Shown: one piece after another, positions 1 through 6,560 of the stretch
Layout: every line of letters starts with the position of its first letter
Numbering within the stretch: position 1 is the first letter of the stretch
Origin: Paraprevotella sp.
Lineage (GTDB): Bacteria > Bacteroidota > Bacteroidia > Bacteroidales > Bacteroidaceae
Length of the DNA stretch: 6,560 bases
Assembly: GCA_017630975.1 (NCBI GenBank)
Contig: JAGBUF010000225.1
Coordinates: forward strand, 1 to 6,560
Direction: 5' to 3'
Program-made: the position numbers and the translations under genes
The notes under the pieces: model-generated
Told to the model about the DNA's origin: nothing
The model's database searches: none
Seen by the model: only the letters and a program-made list of their open reading frames with translations

Positions 1-1
1 A

Positions 2-1726
2 ATGAACTACGAATGGAAATTAGTAACTCCTACGCCGAAAGAGACGGAAGCGGCTAACCGTTTGGCTGAAGAGTTGAATGTCAGCCCCATAACAGGAAAG
101 CTGTTGCTTGAGCGCGGTATAACGAATATGACTGATGCCAAAAAATTGTTTCGTCCTTCATTGACCGAGCTACATGACCCTTTCTTACTAGAGGACATGG
201 ACAAAGCCGTAGAACGTTTAAACCAGGCGTTAGGTGGAAAAGAAAGAATCTTGGTTTACGGAGATTACGATGTAGACGGATGTACAGCTGTGGCATTGGT
301 CTATAAGTTCTTACAGCAGTACTCATCGAATATTGATTATTACATCCCCGACAGATACGAGGAAGGATATGGCATCTCTGTCAAAGGCATTGATTTCGCC
401 TACGAAACGAATGTCAAACTGATTATTGTTCTGGACTGCGGAATTAAAGCGGTGGATGAGATTGCATACGCACAAGAAAAAGGAATTGATTTCATCATCT
501 GTGACCACCACGTACCGGATGAAGTATTGCCTCCTGCTGTTGCTATCCTCAATCCTAAACGTACTGATTCTACCTATCCTTATCCCCACCTCTCAGGCTG
601 CGGAGTGGGTTTCAAATTCATGCAAGCTTTTGCCAAAAGCAACGGCATTGAATTTTGTCAACTCATTCCTCTTTTGGATTTGTGTGCCGTTAGCATCGCT
701 TCCGACATCGTACCAATCATGGGAGAGAACAGAATCCTGGCATATCACGGACTGCGACAACTGAATGCCAACCCAAGCGTTGGACTCAAAGCGATTACCG
801 ATGTTTGCGGGCTGACAGACAGAGAACTGAGTATCAGCGATATCATCTTCAAAATCGGACCTCGTATCAATGCTTCGGGACGAATGCAGAATGGCAAGGA
901 GTCTGTTGCACTTCTCATTGAAAAAGATTACACTACGGCAAGAGAAATTGCGGAACAAATCAATGTATATAATGACCAACGCAAAGATCTTGACAAAAGT
1001 ATGACAGAGGAAGCCAACCGCATTGTTGAGGATCTATATCAGGACGACGAACAACACTCTATCGTTCTGTTCAACGAGGAATGGCATAAGGGTGTCATCG
1101 GTATTGTTGCATCCCGATTGACTGAGGTCTACTATCGACCGGCTGTCGTACTGACACGCACCAACGACCTGGCAACGGGATCGGCTCGTTCTGTTTCGGG
1201 ATTTGATGTTTATAAAGCGATTGAAAGTTGTCGTGATCTCTTAGAGAATTTCGGAGGCCACACCTATGCAGCAGGTCTATCCATGAAAGTAGAGAATGTT
1301 CCTGAATTCCGCAAACGCTTTGAAGCATACGTTGAACAGAACATCCTACCAGAACAGACATCAGCCATACTGAACATCAACGCACAACTGGACTTTAAAG
1401 ATATCACTCATCGCTTCCACCACGAACTGAAGAGATTCCACCCTTTCGGTCCTGAAAACGAAAAACCACTTTTCTGTACACTGCATGTGTATGATTACGG
1501 TACCAGCAAGGTGGTGGGGCGTGAGCAGGAACATATCAAACTGGAACTGGTAGACAACAAGAGCAACAACGTAATGAATGGTATTGCTTTCGGTCAAAGT
1601 TCACAAGCACGATACATCAAGACGAAAAGTTCATTTGACATCTGTTATACCATAGAGGAAAACACACACAAACGCGGTGAAATCCAATTACAAATAGAGG
1701 ATATCCGCCCCTCTACTGAAGAGTAA
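2..1726 (+). CDS. recJ: Single-stranded-DNA-specific 5'-3' exonuclease RecJ
   Basis: RecJ degrades single-stranded DNA 5' to 3' in the cytoplasm, acting in RecF-pathway recombination, gap repair and mismatch repair. The 574-residue product shows the DHH phosphoesterase motifs in order: DYDVDG at residues 88-93, the LDCG aspartate at 145, DHH at 168-170, and the SIASD segment at 231-235. Next come GPRINASGRM at 286-295, then WHKGVIGIVASRL (361-373), GSARS (393-397) and GGH (418-420), which belong to the DHHA1 part. The last ~120 residues, with PFGPEN at 481-486, match the C-terminal OB-fold region. All expected metal ligands appear present. Length is normal for RecJ. The ATG at base 2 gives a typical RecJ N-terminus, but only one upstream base is visible, so a longer start cannot be excluded. 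recQ follows after 9 bases, suggesting one transcript. Confidence 0.96.
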   Translation: MNYEWKLVTPTPKETEAANRLAEELNVSPITGKLLLERGITNMTDAKKLFRPSLTELHDPFLLEDMDKAVERLNQALGGKERILVYGDYDVDGCTAVALVYKFLQQYSSNIDYYIPDRYEEGYGISVKGIDFAYETNVKLIIVLDCGIKAVDEIAYAQEKGIDFIICDHHVPDEVLPPAVAILNPKRTDSTYPYPHLSGCGVGFKFMQAFAKSNGIEFCQLIPLLDLCAVSIASDIVPIMGENRILAYHGLRQLNANPSVGLKAITDVCGLTDRELSISDIIFKIGPRINASGRMQNGKESVALLIEKDYTTAREIAEQINVYNDQRKDLDKSMTEEANRIVEDLYQDDEQHSIVLFNEEWHKGVIGIVASRLTEVYYRPAVVLTRTNDLATGSARSVSGFDVYKAIESCRDLLENFGGHTYAAGLSMKVENVPEFRKRFEAYVEQNILPEQTSAILNINAQLDFKDITHRFHHELKRFHPFGPENEKPLFCTLHVYDYGTSKVVGREQEHIKLELVDNKSNNVMNGIAFGQSSQARYIKTKSSFDICYTIEENTHKRGEIQLQIEDIRPSTEE

Positions 1727-1735
1727 AAAACGGTT

Positions 1736-3655
1736 ATGGAGGACTCTTATCTTTCCACCCTCAAACGCTATTGGGGTTATGATGATTTCCGTGGCATCCA
1801 ACGCGACATCATCGAAAGTATCGGACGCGGTGAGGATACATTAGGACTAATGCCCACCGGAGGAGGGAAATCCATAACATTTCAGGTCCCTGCACTTTGT
1901 AAGGAAGGGATTTGCATTGTTGTCACACCGCTGATTGCTCTGATGAAGGATCAGGTGCGCCACCTTCGAAATAGAGGAATCAAAGCCGCAGCTATATATT
2001 CCGGACTATCACACGAGGAAATCATCGTCACTCTGGAGAACTGTATTTTCGGGAACTACAAATTCTTATATGTTTCTCCCGAAAGACTTTCGTCGGATTT
2101 GTTCCTGACTAAGTTACGCCACATGCAGGTGAGTTTCCTTACCGTAGACGAAGCACATTGTATATCACAATGGGGATACGACTTCCGACCATCATACACA
2201 AAAATCGCGGAAATACGTTCCGTGCTACCAAATATACCTATATTGGCACTGACAGCCACAGCCACCCCGAAAGTAATCGATGACATTCAGCGCCAATTGG
2301 CGTTCAAAAAAACGAATGCCTTCAGAATGAGTTTTGAACGTTCCAACCTTTCATATATAGTCAGAAGCACTGATGATAAGTTGGGGGAACTCATACACAT
2401 CCTGAACAGCGTACCAGGGAGTGCCATTGTTTACACAAGAAGTCGCAGGAATACCAAAGAGATTGCAGAACAACTTCACATGGCTGGTTTAACTGCAACA
2501 TTTTATCATGCCGGACTGAACGATGCTGAAAAGGACCTCCGACAACGGCAATGGCAAGAAGGGAAGTTCAGAGTGATGACCGCAACCAATGCTTTCGGAA
2601 TGGGTATAGACAAGTCTGATGTCAGGATTGTGATTCACATGGATCTACCCGATTCCATTGAAGCCTACTTTCAAGAAGCCGGACGAGCAGGACGTGATGG
2701 GCAAAGGGCTTACGCCGTTCTTTTATACCACAAATTGGACAGGAGTAAACTACTAAAGCGGATATCCGATACCTATCCTGAAAAAGACTATATCCGACAA
2801 GTGTATGAGGATGTCTGCTTTTACCTACAAATGGCATTGGGTGACGGAATGAATGTTACCCGCGAATTTAATCTTGATGAATTTTGTCGCAATTTCAAAC
2901 ATTTCCCCATACAAGCAAACAGTGCTCTTCAAATCCTTACGAGAGCCGGTTATATTGAATATACCGACGAGCAAGATAATGCCTCACGCATCCATTTCTT
3001 ATTGCAACGACATGAATTGTATAAACTCCGTGCGCTTCAACCATTTCAGGAAGAATTGGTCCAATGTCTGCTACGAAATTATGGAGGTGTTTTCAGTGAC
3101 TATGTCTACATTGACGAACGTAGATTGGCTACACTGACAAACAGTACTGCCGACCGTGTATATCATGAACTGATCAACTTTGCTAAAAATGGGTTCATCC
3201 ATTACATCCCTCATAAGAGAACACCATATATCACTTTCTGCTGCAAGCGAATAGAAAAAGAGCGTATCGTATTATCCGACGACGTCTACAAACATCGGAA
3301 AGAAGAATTTGAGAAGAGGATTGAATCCATGCTTTTCTATGCCGATGAAAAGGATTTTTGCCGTAGTAAAGTCCTATTACAATATTTCGGGGAAGAGGAT
3401 GCCGTTCATTGCAAGGTATGTGATGTTTGTCGTGCCAAAAAAAAAGAAGACTCCAACAAACCGGTCGGCATTGAATCTCTCATTATGCAACTTTTGGAAG
3501 ACTGCAAGCCTCATTCATTTGATGAATTCTCATTCCCGGGATTCTCGCGTGACGAGATAGGCATTATCCTTCGTCGTCTCATTGATGAAGAAATTATCTT
3601 GGTCATAAATGGACAGTTACAACTGAAAGAAAAACCGCTCTGTCCGGGAAAATAA
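1736..3655 (+). CDS. recQ: RecQ-family ATP-dependent DNA helicase, long-linker form
   Basis: RecQ is a 3'-5' DNA helicase that opens duplex for resection and restarts or disentangles stalled replication forks. The 639-residue product has motif 0 (GYDDFR, 14-19, with Q22), Walker A (TGGGKS, 41-46), motif Ia (TPLIALM, 64-70), DEAH (138-141) followed by the aromatic-rich loop SQWGYDFRP (144-152), motif III (TATAT, 173-177), motif V (ATNAFGMGIDK, 283-293) and motif VI (QEAGRAGRDG, 313-322). A zinc site follows at C542, C559, C562 and C565, with C-x16-C-x2-C-x2-C spacing as in E. coli RecQ. About 220 residues separate motif VI from the first cysteine, far more than in E. coli. A short winged-helix-like tail follows (about 580-630) and no HRDC domain is seen. 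The start lies 9 bases after the recJ stop, so the two are probably co-transcribed and act together in end resection. Confidence 0.95.
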   Translation: MEDSYLSTLKRYWGYDDFRGIQRDIIESIGRGEDTLGLMPTGGGKSITFQVPALCKEGICIVVTPLIALMKDQVRHLRNRGIKAAAIYSGLSHEEIIVTLENCIFGNYKFLYVSPERLSSDLFLTKLRHMQVSFLTVDEAHCISQWGYDFRPSYTKIAEIRSVLPNIPILALTATATPKVIDDIQRQLAFKKTNAFRMSFERSNLSYIVRSTDDKLGELIHILNSVPGSAIVYTRSRRNTKEIAEQLHMAGLTATFYHAGLNDAEKDLRQRQWQEGKFRVMTATNAFGMGIDKSDVRIVIHMDLPDSIEAYFQEAGRAGRDGQRAYAVLLYHKLDRSKLLKRISDTYPEKDYIRQVYEDVCFYLQMALGDGMNVTREFNLDEFCRNFKHFPIQANSALQILTRAGYIEYTDEQDNASRIHFLLQRHELYKLRALQPFQEELVQCLLRNYGGVFSDYVYIDERRLATLTNSTADRVYHELINFAKNGFIHYIPHKRTPYITFCCKRIEKERIVLSDDVYKHRKEEFEKRIESMLFYADEKDFCRSKVLLQYFGEEDAVHCKVCDVCRAKKKEDSNKPVGIESLIMQLLEDCKPHSFDEFSFPGFSRDEIGIILRRLIDEEIILVINGQLQLKEKPLCPGK

Positions 3656-3674
3656 TAAAAAAAATGCATCTTTT

Positions 3675-3705
3675 TTTGTCCTTTGCTACAAAACTTATAC
3701 TTTTG
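3675..3705 (+). promoter_or_regulatory. Bacteroidota-type promoter for the receptor transcript
   Basis: A TTTG at 3675-3678 (-33 box) is followed after exactly 19 bases by TACTTTTG at 3698-3705, a perfect match to the TAnnTTTG -7 box used by the Bacteroides housekeeping sigma factor. Transcription would start about 3710-3713, giving a leader of about 218 bases that contains the whole TPP riboswitch. It lies just after the recQ stop, so the receptor has its own promoter. The position and spacing are seen directly; activity is inferred. Confidence 0.8.
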
Positions 3706-3734
3706 CAGTCATAAACATCAAGCGTGATGGCAAC

Positions 3735-3765
3735 ATATATTCACAAGATGGTGCTTGTGATATAT
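3735..3765 (+). other. Leader stem-loop upstream of the riboswitch
   Basis: TCACAAG (3741-3747) pairs perfectly with CTTGTGA (3754-3760) around a 6-base loop. ATATA (3735-3739) pairs with TATAT (3761-3765) after one bulged T at 3740, giving 12 base pairs in total. It lies in the predicted leader RNA about 25 bases after the likely transcription start and before the riboswitch. Its role is unknown; it could protect the 5' end of the mRNA. Confidence 0.5.
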
Positions 3766-3783
3766 CAGTAAGAACATAGGACA

Positions 3784-3810
3784 GTAAGGTACACCACATT
3801 GAAACCTTAC
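3784..3810 (+). promoter_or_regulatory. Possible anti-P1 stem competing with the TPP riboswitch
   Basis: GTAAGGT (3784-3790) is perfectly complementary to ACCTTAC (3804-3810), with a 13-base loop. Bases 3807-3810 are also the 5' strand of riboswitch helix P1, so the two helices exclude each other. This is the layout expected of an alternative ligand-free fold. The complementarity is seen directly; the switching role is inferred. Confidence 0.45.
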
Positions 3811-3898
3811 CACATCCGGGGGTGCCTGCATGATTGTGCAGGCTGAGAACATACCCTTATAATCTGATCCGGATAATGCCGGCGTAGAGAAATGGTAA
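3807..3898 (+). promoter_or_regulatory. TPP riboswitch (THI element)
   Basis: This leader RNA aptamer binds thiamin pyrophosphate and lowers expression of the downstream gene. The conserved core is complete. P1 is TTACCA (3807-3812) with TGGTAA (3893-3898). P2 is GGGT (3820-3823) with ACCC (3853-3856). P3 is GCCTGCA (3824-3830) with TGCAGGC (3837-3843), followed by the pyrimidine-sensing CTGAGA (3843-3848). The diphosphate-sensing arm has CTGATC (3864-3869), CCGG-ATAATG-CCGG (3869-3882) and GCGTAG (3882-3887), as in well-studied TPP switches. The receptor start codon is 31 bases after P1. No GC-rich terminator lies between them, only a run of six T at 3902-3907 just after P1. Control is therefore more likely at translation initiation, or through P1 itself followed by the T run. 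Confidence 0.96.
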
Positions 3899-3929
3899 CT
3901 ATTTTTTATACACTAAAAGATTCAAAACA

Positions 3930-6263
3930 ATGAAAAAGTTTTTTGTATCTGTCATGTTCATTTGTAACATGGCACAGACGATTGTTGCAGCAAACGAACA
4001 CCCTGCAGATTCTTTGCTCTCTCATCACATGCAGGAAGTTGAAATCATCTCCACCCGTGCTACACGTACTACGCCAGTGGCATTCACCAACATCGGAAAG
4101 GAAGAAATCGAAAAAAAGAATTTCGGACAAGACCTACCTTATTTATTATCCGGCACGCCAAGTATCGTCACGACCAGCGACGCGGGCAGTGGTATCGGCT
4201 ACACAACACTTAGGGTTAGAGGCACAGATGCCACACGAATAAATGTCACAGCCAACGGAATTCCTATCAATGACGCAGAAAGTCATAACGTTTTTTGGGT
4301 GAACATGCCGGATTTTGCCTCTTCCATCAAAGATATACAAATTCAACGTGGAGTAGGTACTTCAACAAATGGTGCCGGTGCTTTTGGTGCCAGCATGAAC
4401 ATGAAAACTGATGGTATAAATATTCTTCCATATGGAGAAGTCTATCTCTCATTTGGTTCTTTCAACACTCATAAAGAAACCGTAAAGGCTGGTACCGGTC
4501 TTATCAACGAACACTGGACTTGTGATGCCCGACTATCTAATATTCACTCTGATGGTTTTCTTGATAGGGCTGAAACCAACCTTCATTCTTTCTATCTGCA
4601 AGGCGGGTATTATTACGATCATGGTTCTATCAAACTTATTACTTTCGGTGGCAAGGAAAAAACTTATCACGCTTGGAACTACTCTACTAAAGAACAGATG
4701 AAAGCTTTTGGCAGGAGATTCAATTCTTGCGGTTACATGGGTGCCACTGACATAGAAGGAAATGTTATCCAACCTGAAATTGATTATGATTATGGTATAG
4801 CAGAGGCCAAAGACATTATTAGAGATGGTGGACATCTAAATTATTACAATGACCAGACTGACAATTATACTCAAACGCACTATCAACTTTTGTTCAACCA
4901 TGACTTTTCTCCCTCATGGAACATGAACATCGGATTACATTATACGAAAGGTGATGGTTATTACCAAGAGTACAAGATAGGGCGTAAACTAATTGAATAT
5001 GGATTACTCCCTTACACTCTGCCTGATGGAAGTCAGCAGAAGAAAAGTGATCTAGTCCGTAAGAAAGCAATGGACAACGGTTTTGGAGGAGCTATAGCAT
5101 CAGCCAATTACAAAAACAAATATGTACGACTTGCCATCGGCGGAGGATACAATCGCTATAAAGGTCATCATTTCGGTAATGTCTTGTGGGTAAAAAATTT
5201 CCTCGGAAAAATCAATCCAAACGATGAGTATTATCGAAATACCGGAACAAAGGACGACGGTAATATCTACGTAAAGGCTGAATACGAATTTTTACCGGGT
5301 TGGAGTGGTTTTGCTGATGTACAATATAGACATATACGTTATCAGATTCACGGGAATAATGACAAATGGAACACAAATGCTCCCCAGTCACTTGATATTG
5401 ACGAACGATTTGCTTTCGTCAATCCTAAGATAGGATTGAATTGGGAAATCAATCAACAACAACGTTTATTCGCCTCGTTCTCGGTTGCACACAAAGAACC
5501 TACCCGAAACAATTACACCGATGGTTACTTCCATCTTCATCCTAAGAGTGAAAGACTTTTTGACTACGAGTTGGGGTATAATTATAATAACAAGTGGTTT
5601 CATGTAGGGGCTAATCTATATTATATGGATTACAAGGACCAATTGGTTTTGACTGGCGAACTGAATGAAATAGGTGAACCTGTTGCTGCTAATGTACCGG
5701 AAAGTTATCGGATGGGTGTAGAATTAATGGCCGGTATTAGGACAAAAGTGGGTTTCAATTGGGATATCAACGCAACTATCAGTCGTAACCGCATCAAGAA
5801 TTTTACGGAAACATTATATGGTTATGACTCAGATTGGAACGAACTTGATCCAATCACAATAGACCATGGTACAACACACATTGCGTTTTCACCAGATTTG
5901 ATATTCAATAATAAGTTCAGTTATCATTACAAAGGATTGAATTGCGCATTACAAAGTCAGTATATTGGAAAACAGTACATGAGTAATGCCAATGTTGATG
6001 CGCATTTATTGGACCCATATTGGGTTAGCAATTTGTTCATTTCATATACTTTCAAATTGAAAAGATTAAAGGAACTCACCATTGGTGGTAGTATCTACAA
6101 TCTTTTCAATGAGGAATATGAGAATAATGGTTGGGCATCGAGTGACTTTACAGGCCATATTGACGCAAATGGACATGTCATCATGGATCAACGGAATAAT
6201 TATGCAGGATTTGCTCCCCAAGCCGGCATTCACTTTATGGGTAATATCAATATTAAATTCTAA
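3930..6263 (+). CDS. TonB-dependent outer-membrane receptor, probable thiamin-compound importer
   Basis: This is a 777-residue outer-membrane beta-barrel receptor that would use TonB-ExbBD energy to bring a scarce nutrient into the periplasm. A signal peptide is visible (KK at 2-3, hydrophobic 4-11, likely cleavage after A21). It is followed by a TonB-box-like EVEIIST (36-42) and a plug domain of about 47-160 with RVRG (95-98), NGIPIND (109-115) and QIQRG (137-141). The rest, to the terminal phenylalanine, is rich in alternating aromatic strands typical of the 22-strand barrel, with the late receptor motif YNLFNEEY at 723-730. There is no N-terminal carboxypeptidase-like domain and no SusD-type partner, so it is not a SusC glycan transporter. 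The TPP riboswitch directly upstream points to thiamin or a thiamin derivative as substrate, matching the TPP-regulated thiamin receptor known in Bacteroides thetaiotaomicron. The substrate is inferred from regulation, not from binding residues. No further gene follows on this strand, so it appears to be monocistronic. Confidence 0.93.
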   Translation: MKKFFVSVMFICNMAQTIVAANEHPADSLLSHHMQEVEIISTRATRTTPVAFTNIGKEEIEKKNFGQDLPYLLSGTPSIVTTSDAGSGIGYTTLRVRGTDATRINVTANGIPINDAESHNVFWVNMPDFASSIKDIQIQRGVGTSTNGAGAFGASMNMKTDGINILPYGEVYLSFGSFNTHKETVKAGTGLINEHWTCDARLSNIHSDGFLDRAETNLHSFYLQGGYYYDHGSIKLITFGGKEKTYHAWNYSTKEQMKAFGRRFNSCGYMGATDIEGNVIQPEIDYDYGIAEAKDIIRDGGHLNYYNDQTDNYTQTHYQLLFNHDFSPSWNMNIGLHYTKGDGYYQEYKIGRKLIEYGLLPYTLPDGSQQKKSDLVRKKAMDNGFGGAIASANYKNKYVRLAIGGGYNRYKGHHFGNVLWVKNFLGKINPNDEYYRNTGTKDDGNIYVKAEYEFLPGWSGFADVQYRHIRYQIHGNNDKWNTNAPQSLDIDERFAFVNPKIGLNWEINQQQRLFASFSVAHKEPTRNNYTDGYFHLHPKSERLFDYELGYNYNNKWFHVGANLYYMDYKDQLVLTGELNEIGEPVAANVPESYRMGVELMAGIRTKVGFNWDINATISRNRIKNFTETLYGYDSDWNELDPITIDHGTTHIAFSPDLIFNNKFSYHYKGLNCALQSQYIGKQYMSNANVDAHLLDPYWVSNLFISYTFKLKRLKELTIGGSIYNLFNEEYENNGWASSDFTGHIDANGHVIMDQRNNYAGFAPQAGIHFMGNINIKF

Positions 6264-6287
6264 AACCTCGTATAAACTATATAACTT

Positions 6288-6367
6288 CTAGGGCTCTAGA
6301 AATTCTAGAGATCCTAGAGGTTCTAGAAGTTCTAGACTTTCTAGAGTATCTAGAATCTCTAGAAAAA
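6288..6367 (+). repeat. CTAGA tandem array, 9-base period, folding as a long hairpin
   Basis: Nine CTAG boxes begin at 6288, 6296, 6305, 6314, 6323, 6332, 6341, 6350 and 6359. After the first 8-base step, every step is exactly 9 bases. Eight boxes are CTAGA, and seven of those are the palindrome TCTAGA. The four bases between boxes vary, so this is not a simple copy repeat. In plus-strand RNA, bases 6303-6329 can pair with 6338-6364 at 25 of 27 positions (three of them G-U) around an 8-base loop. It lies 24 bases after the receptor stop, in its 3' untranslated region. No T-run follows, so it is not a textbook intrinsic terminator. Function unknown; a 3'-end stabiliser, a transcription barrier or a protein-binding array are all possible. 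Confidence 0.9.
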
Positions 6368-6390
6368 ATTATTCCTTGCAAAGTGTGAGC

Positions 6391-6435
6391 ACAAAAAAAA
6401 GAGAGAGCCTTCGGATTACAATCCAAAAGCTCTCT
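6391..6435 (-). terminator. Intrinsic terminator of the rRNA operon
   Basis: AGAGAGC (6402-6408) pairs with GCTCTCT (6429-6435), and GGAT (6413-6416) pairs with ATCC (6421-6424) around a 4-base loop, all in one register. Two further A-T pairs lie between these blocks. Read on the minus strand, the stem is followed by eight T (opposite the A run at 6393-6400), the classic rho-independent layout. It lies about 12 bases past the 3' end of the 5S gene. On the plus strand no T-run follows the stem, so it should act in one direction only. Confidence 0.88.
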
Positions 6436-6447
6436 GCTCTCTGAAAA

Positions 6448-6556
<109 letters not shown>

Positions 6557-6560
6557 AATA

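Noticed and set aside
593..979. 128-residue minus-strand open frame within recJ.
   Set aside because: It is antisense to the conserved DHH region, with no promoter or family resemblance; it is a shadow of recJ codon usage.
3611..3645. Possible recQ terminator hairpin (GGACAG with CTGTCC).
   Set aside because: It lies inside the recQ coding region, has a 23-base loop, and the next T-run is about 25 bases further on.
3657..3677. A-run, TGCA, T-run palindrome after the recQ stop as a terminator.
   Set aside because: The stem would be almost all A-U with no proper loop, and the T-run forms part of the -33 promoter region. It may help termination but cannot be supported.
3899..3929. Terminator between the riboswitch and the receptor start.
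   Set aside because: A six-T run is present at 3902-3907, but no GC-rich stem precedes it apart from riboswitch P1 itself, so a separate terminator is not supported.
6082..6291. 69-residue open frame overlapping the receptor 3' end.
   Set aside because: It is out of frame within a well-supported receptor, has no recognisable motif and ends at the TAG of the first CTAG box; it is a shadow.
6288..6367. CRISPR-like array.
   Set aside because: The repeat box is 5 bases and the spacer 4, far too short, and no cas gene is present.
6257..6388. The CTAGA array reads openly as a Leu-Glu-X repeat in one plus frame, suggesting a small repeat protein.
   Set aside because: There is no ATG, GTG or TTG start between the upstream stop (6254-6256) and the array. 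The minus strand is equally open because CTAG is a palindrome in a period divisible by three, so the openness follows from the repeat.

Overview
The window looks like a piece of a Bacteroides/Phocaeicola-type genome (order Bacteroidales). The grounds are a Bacteroidota-style promoter (TTTG, 19 bases, TAnnTTTG), a TonB-dependent receptor with short Bacteroidota-type signal and plug sequences, a RecQ of the long Bacteroidota layout, and the sequence of a 5S rRNA at the right edge. Species cannot be fixed by eye.

Left part (2-3655): two same-strand genes 9 bases apart form a DNA-repair unit. recJ encodes the 5'-3' single-strand exonuclease. recQ encodes a superfamily 2 3'-5' helicase with an unusually long stretch between the helicase core and the zinc site. 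Together they would unwind and resect DNA ends or gaps for RecFOR/RecA loading.

Middle (3656-6263): a 274-base intergenic region holds a promoter, two leader stem-loops and a clear thiamin pyrophosphate (TPP) riboswitch. It leads to a 777-residue TonB-dependent outer-membrane receptor, so the receptor is most likely a thiamin-compound importer shut down when TPP is plentiful. A stem just upstream of the riboswitch shares bases with its P1 helix and could be the alternative fold.

Right part (6264-6560): after the receptor stop comes a striking array of CTAGA boxes at an exact 9-base period. It also folds as a long near-continuous hairpin in the plus-strand RNA (25 of 27 positions pairable around an 8-base loop). 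Next come an intrinsic terminator and the 5S rRNA gene, both on the minus strand, marking the 3' end of an rRNA operon that runs toward the receptor gene.

Most of the window is ordinary core genome. The parts worth a second look are the CTAGA array/hairpin, the leader layout around the riboswitch, and the RecQ linker region.
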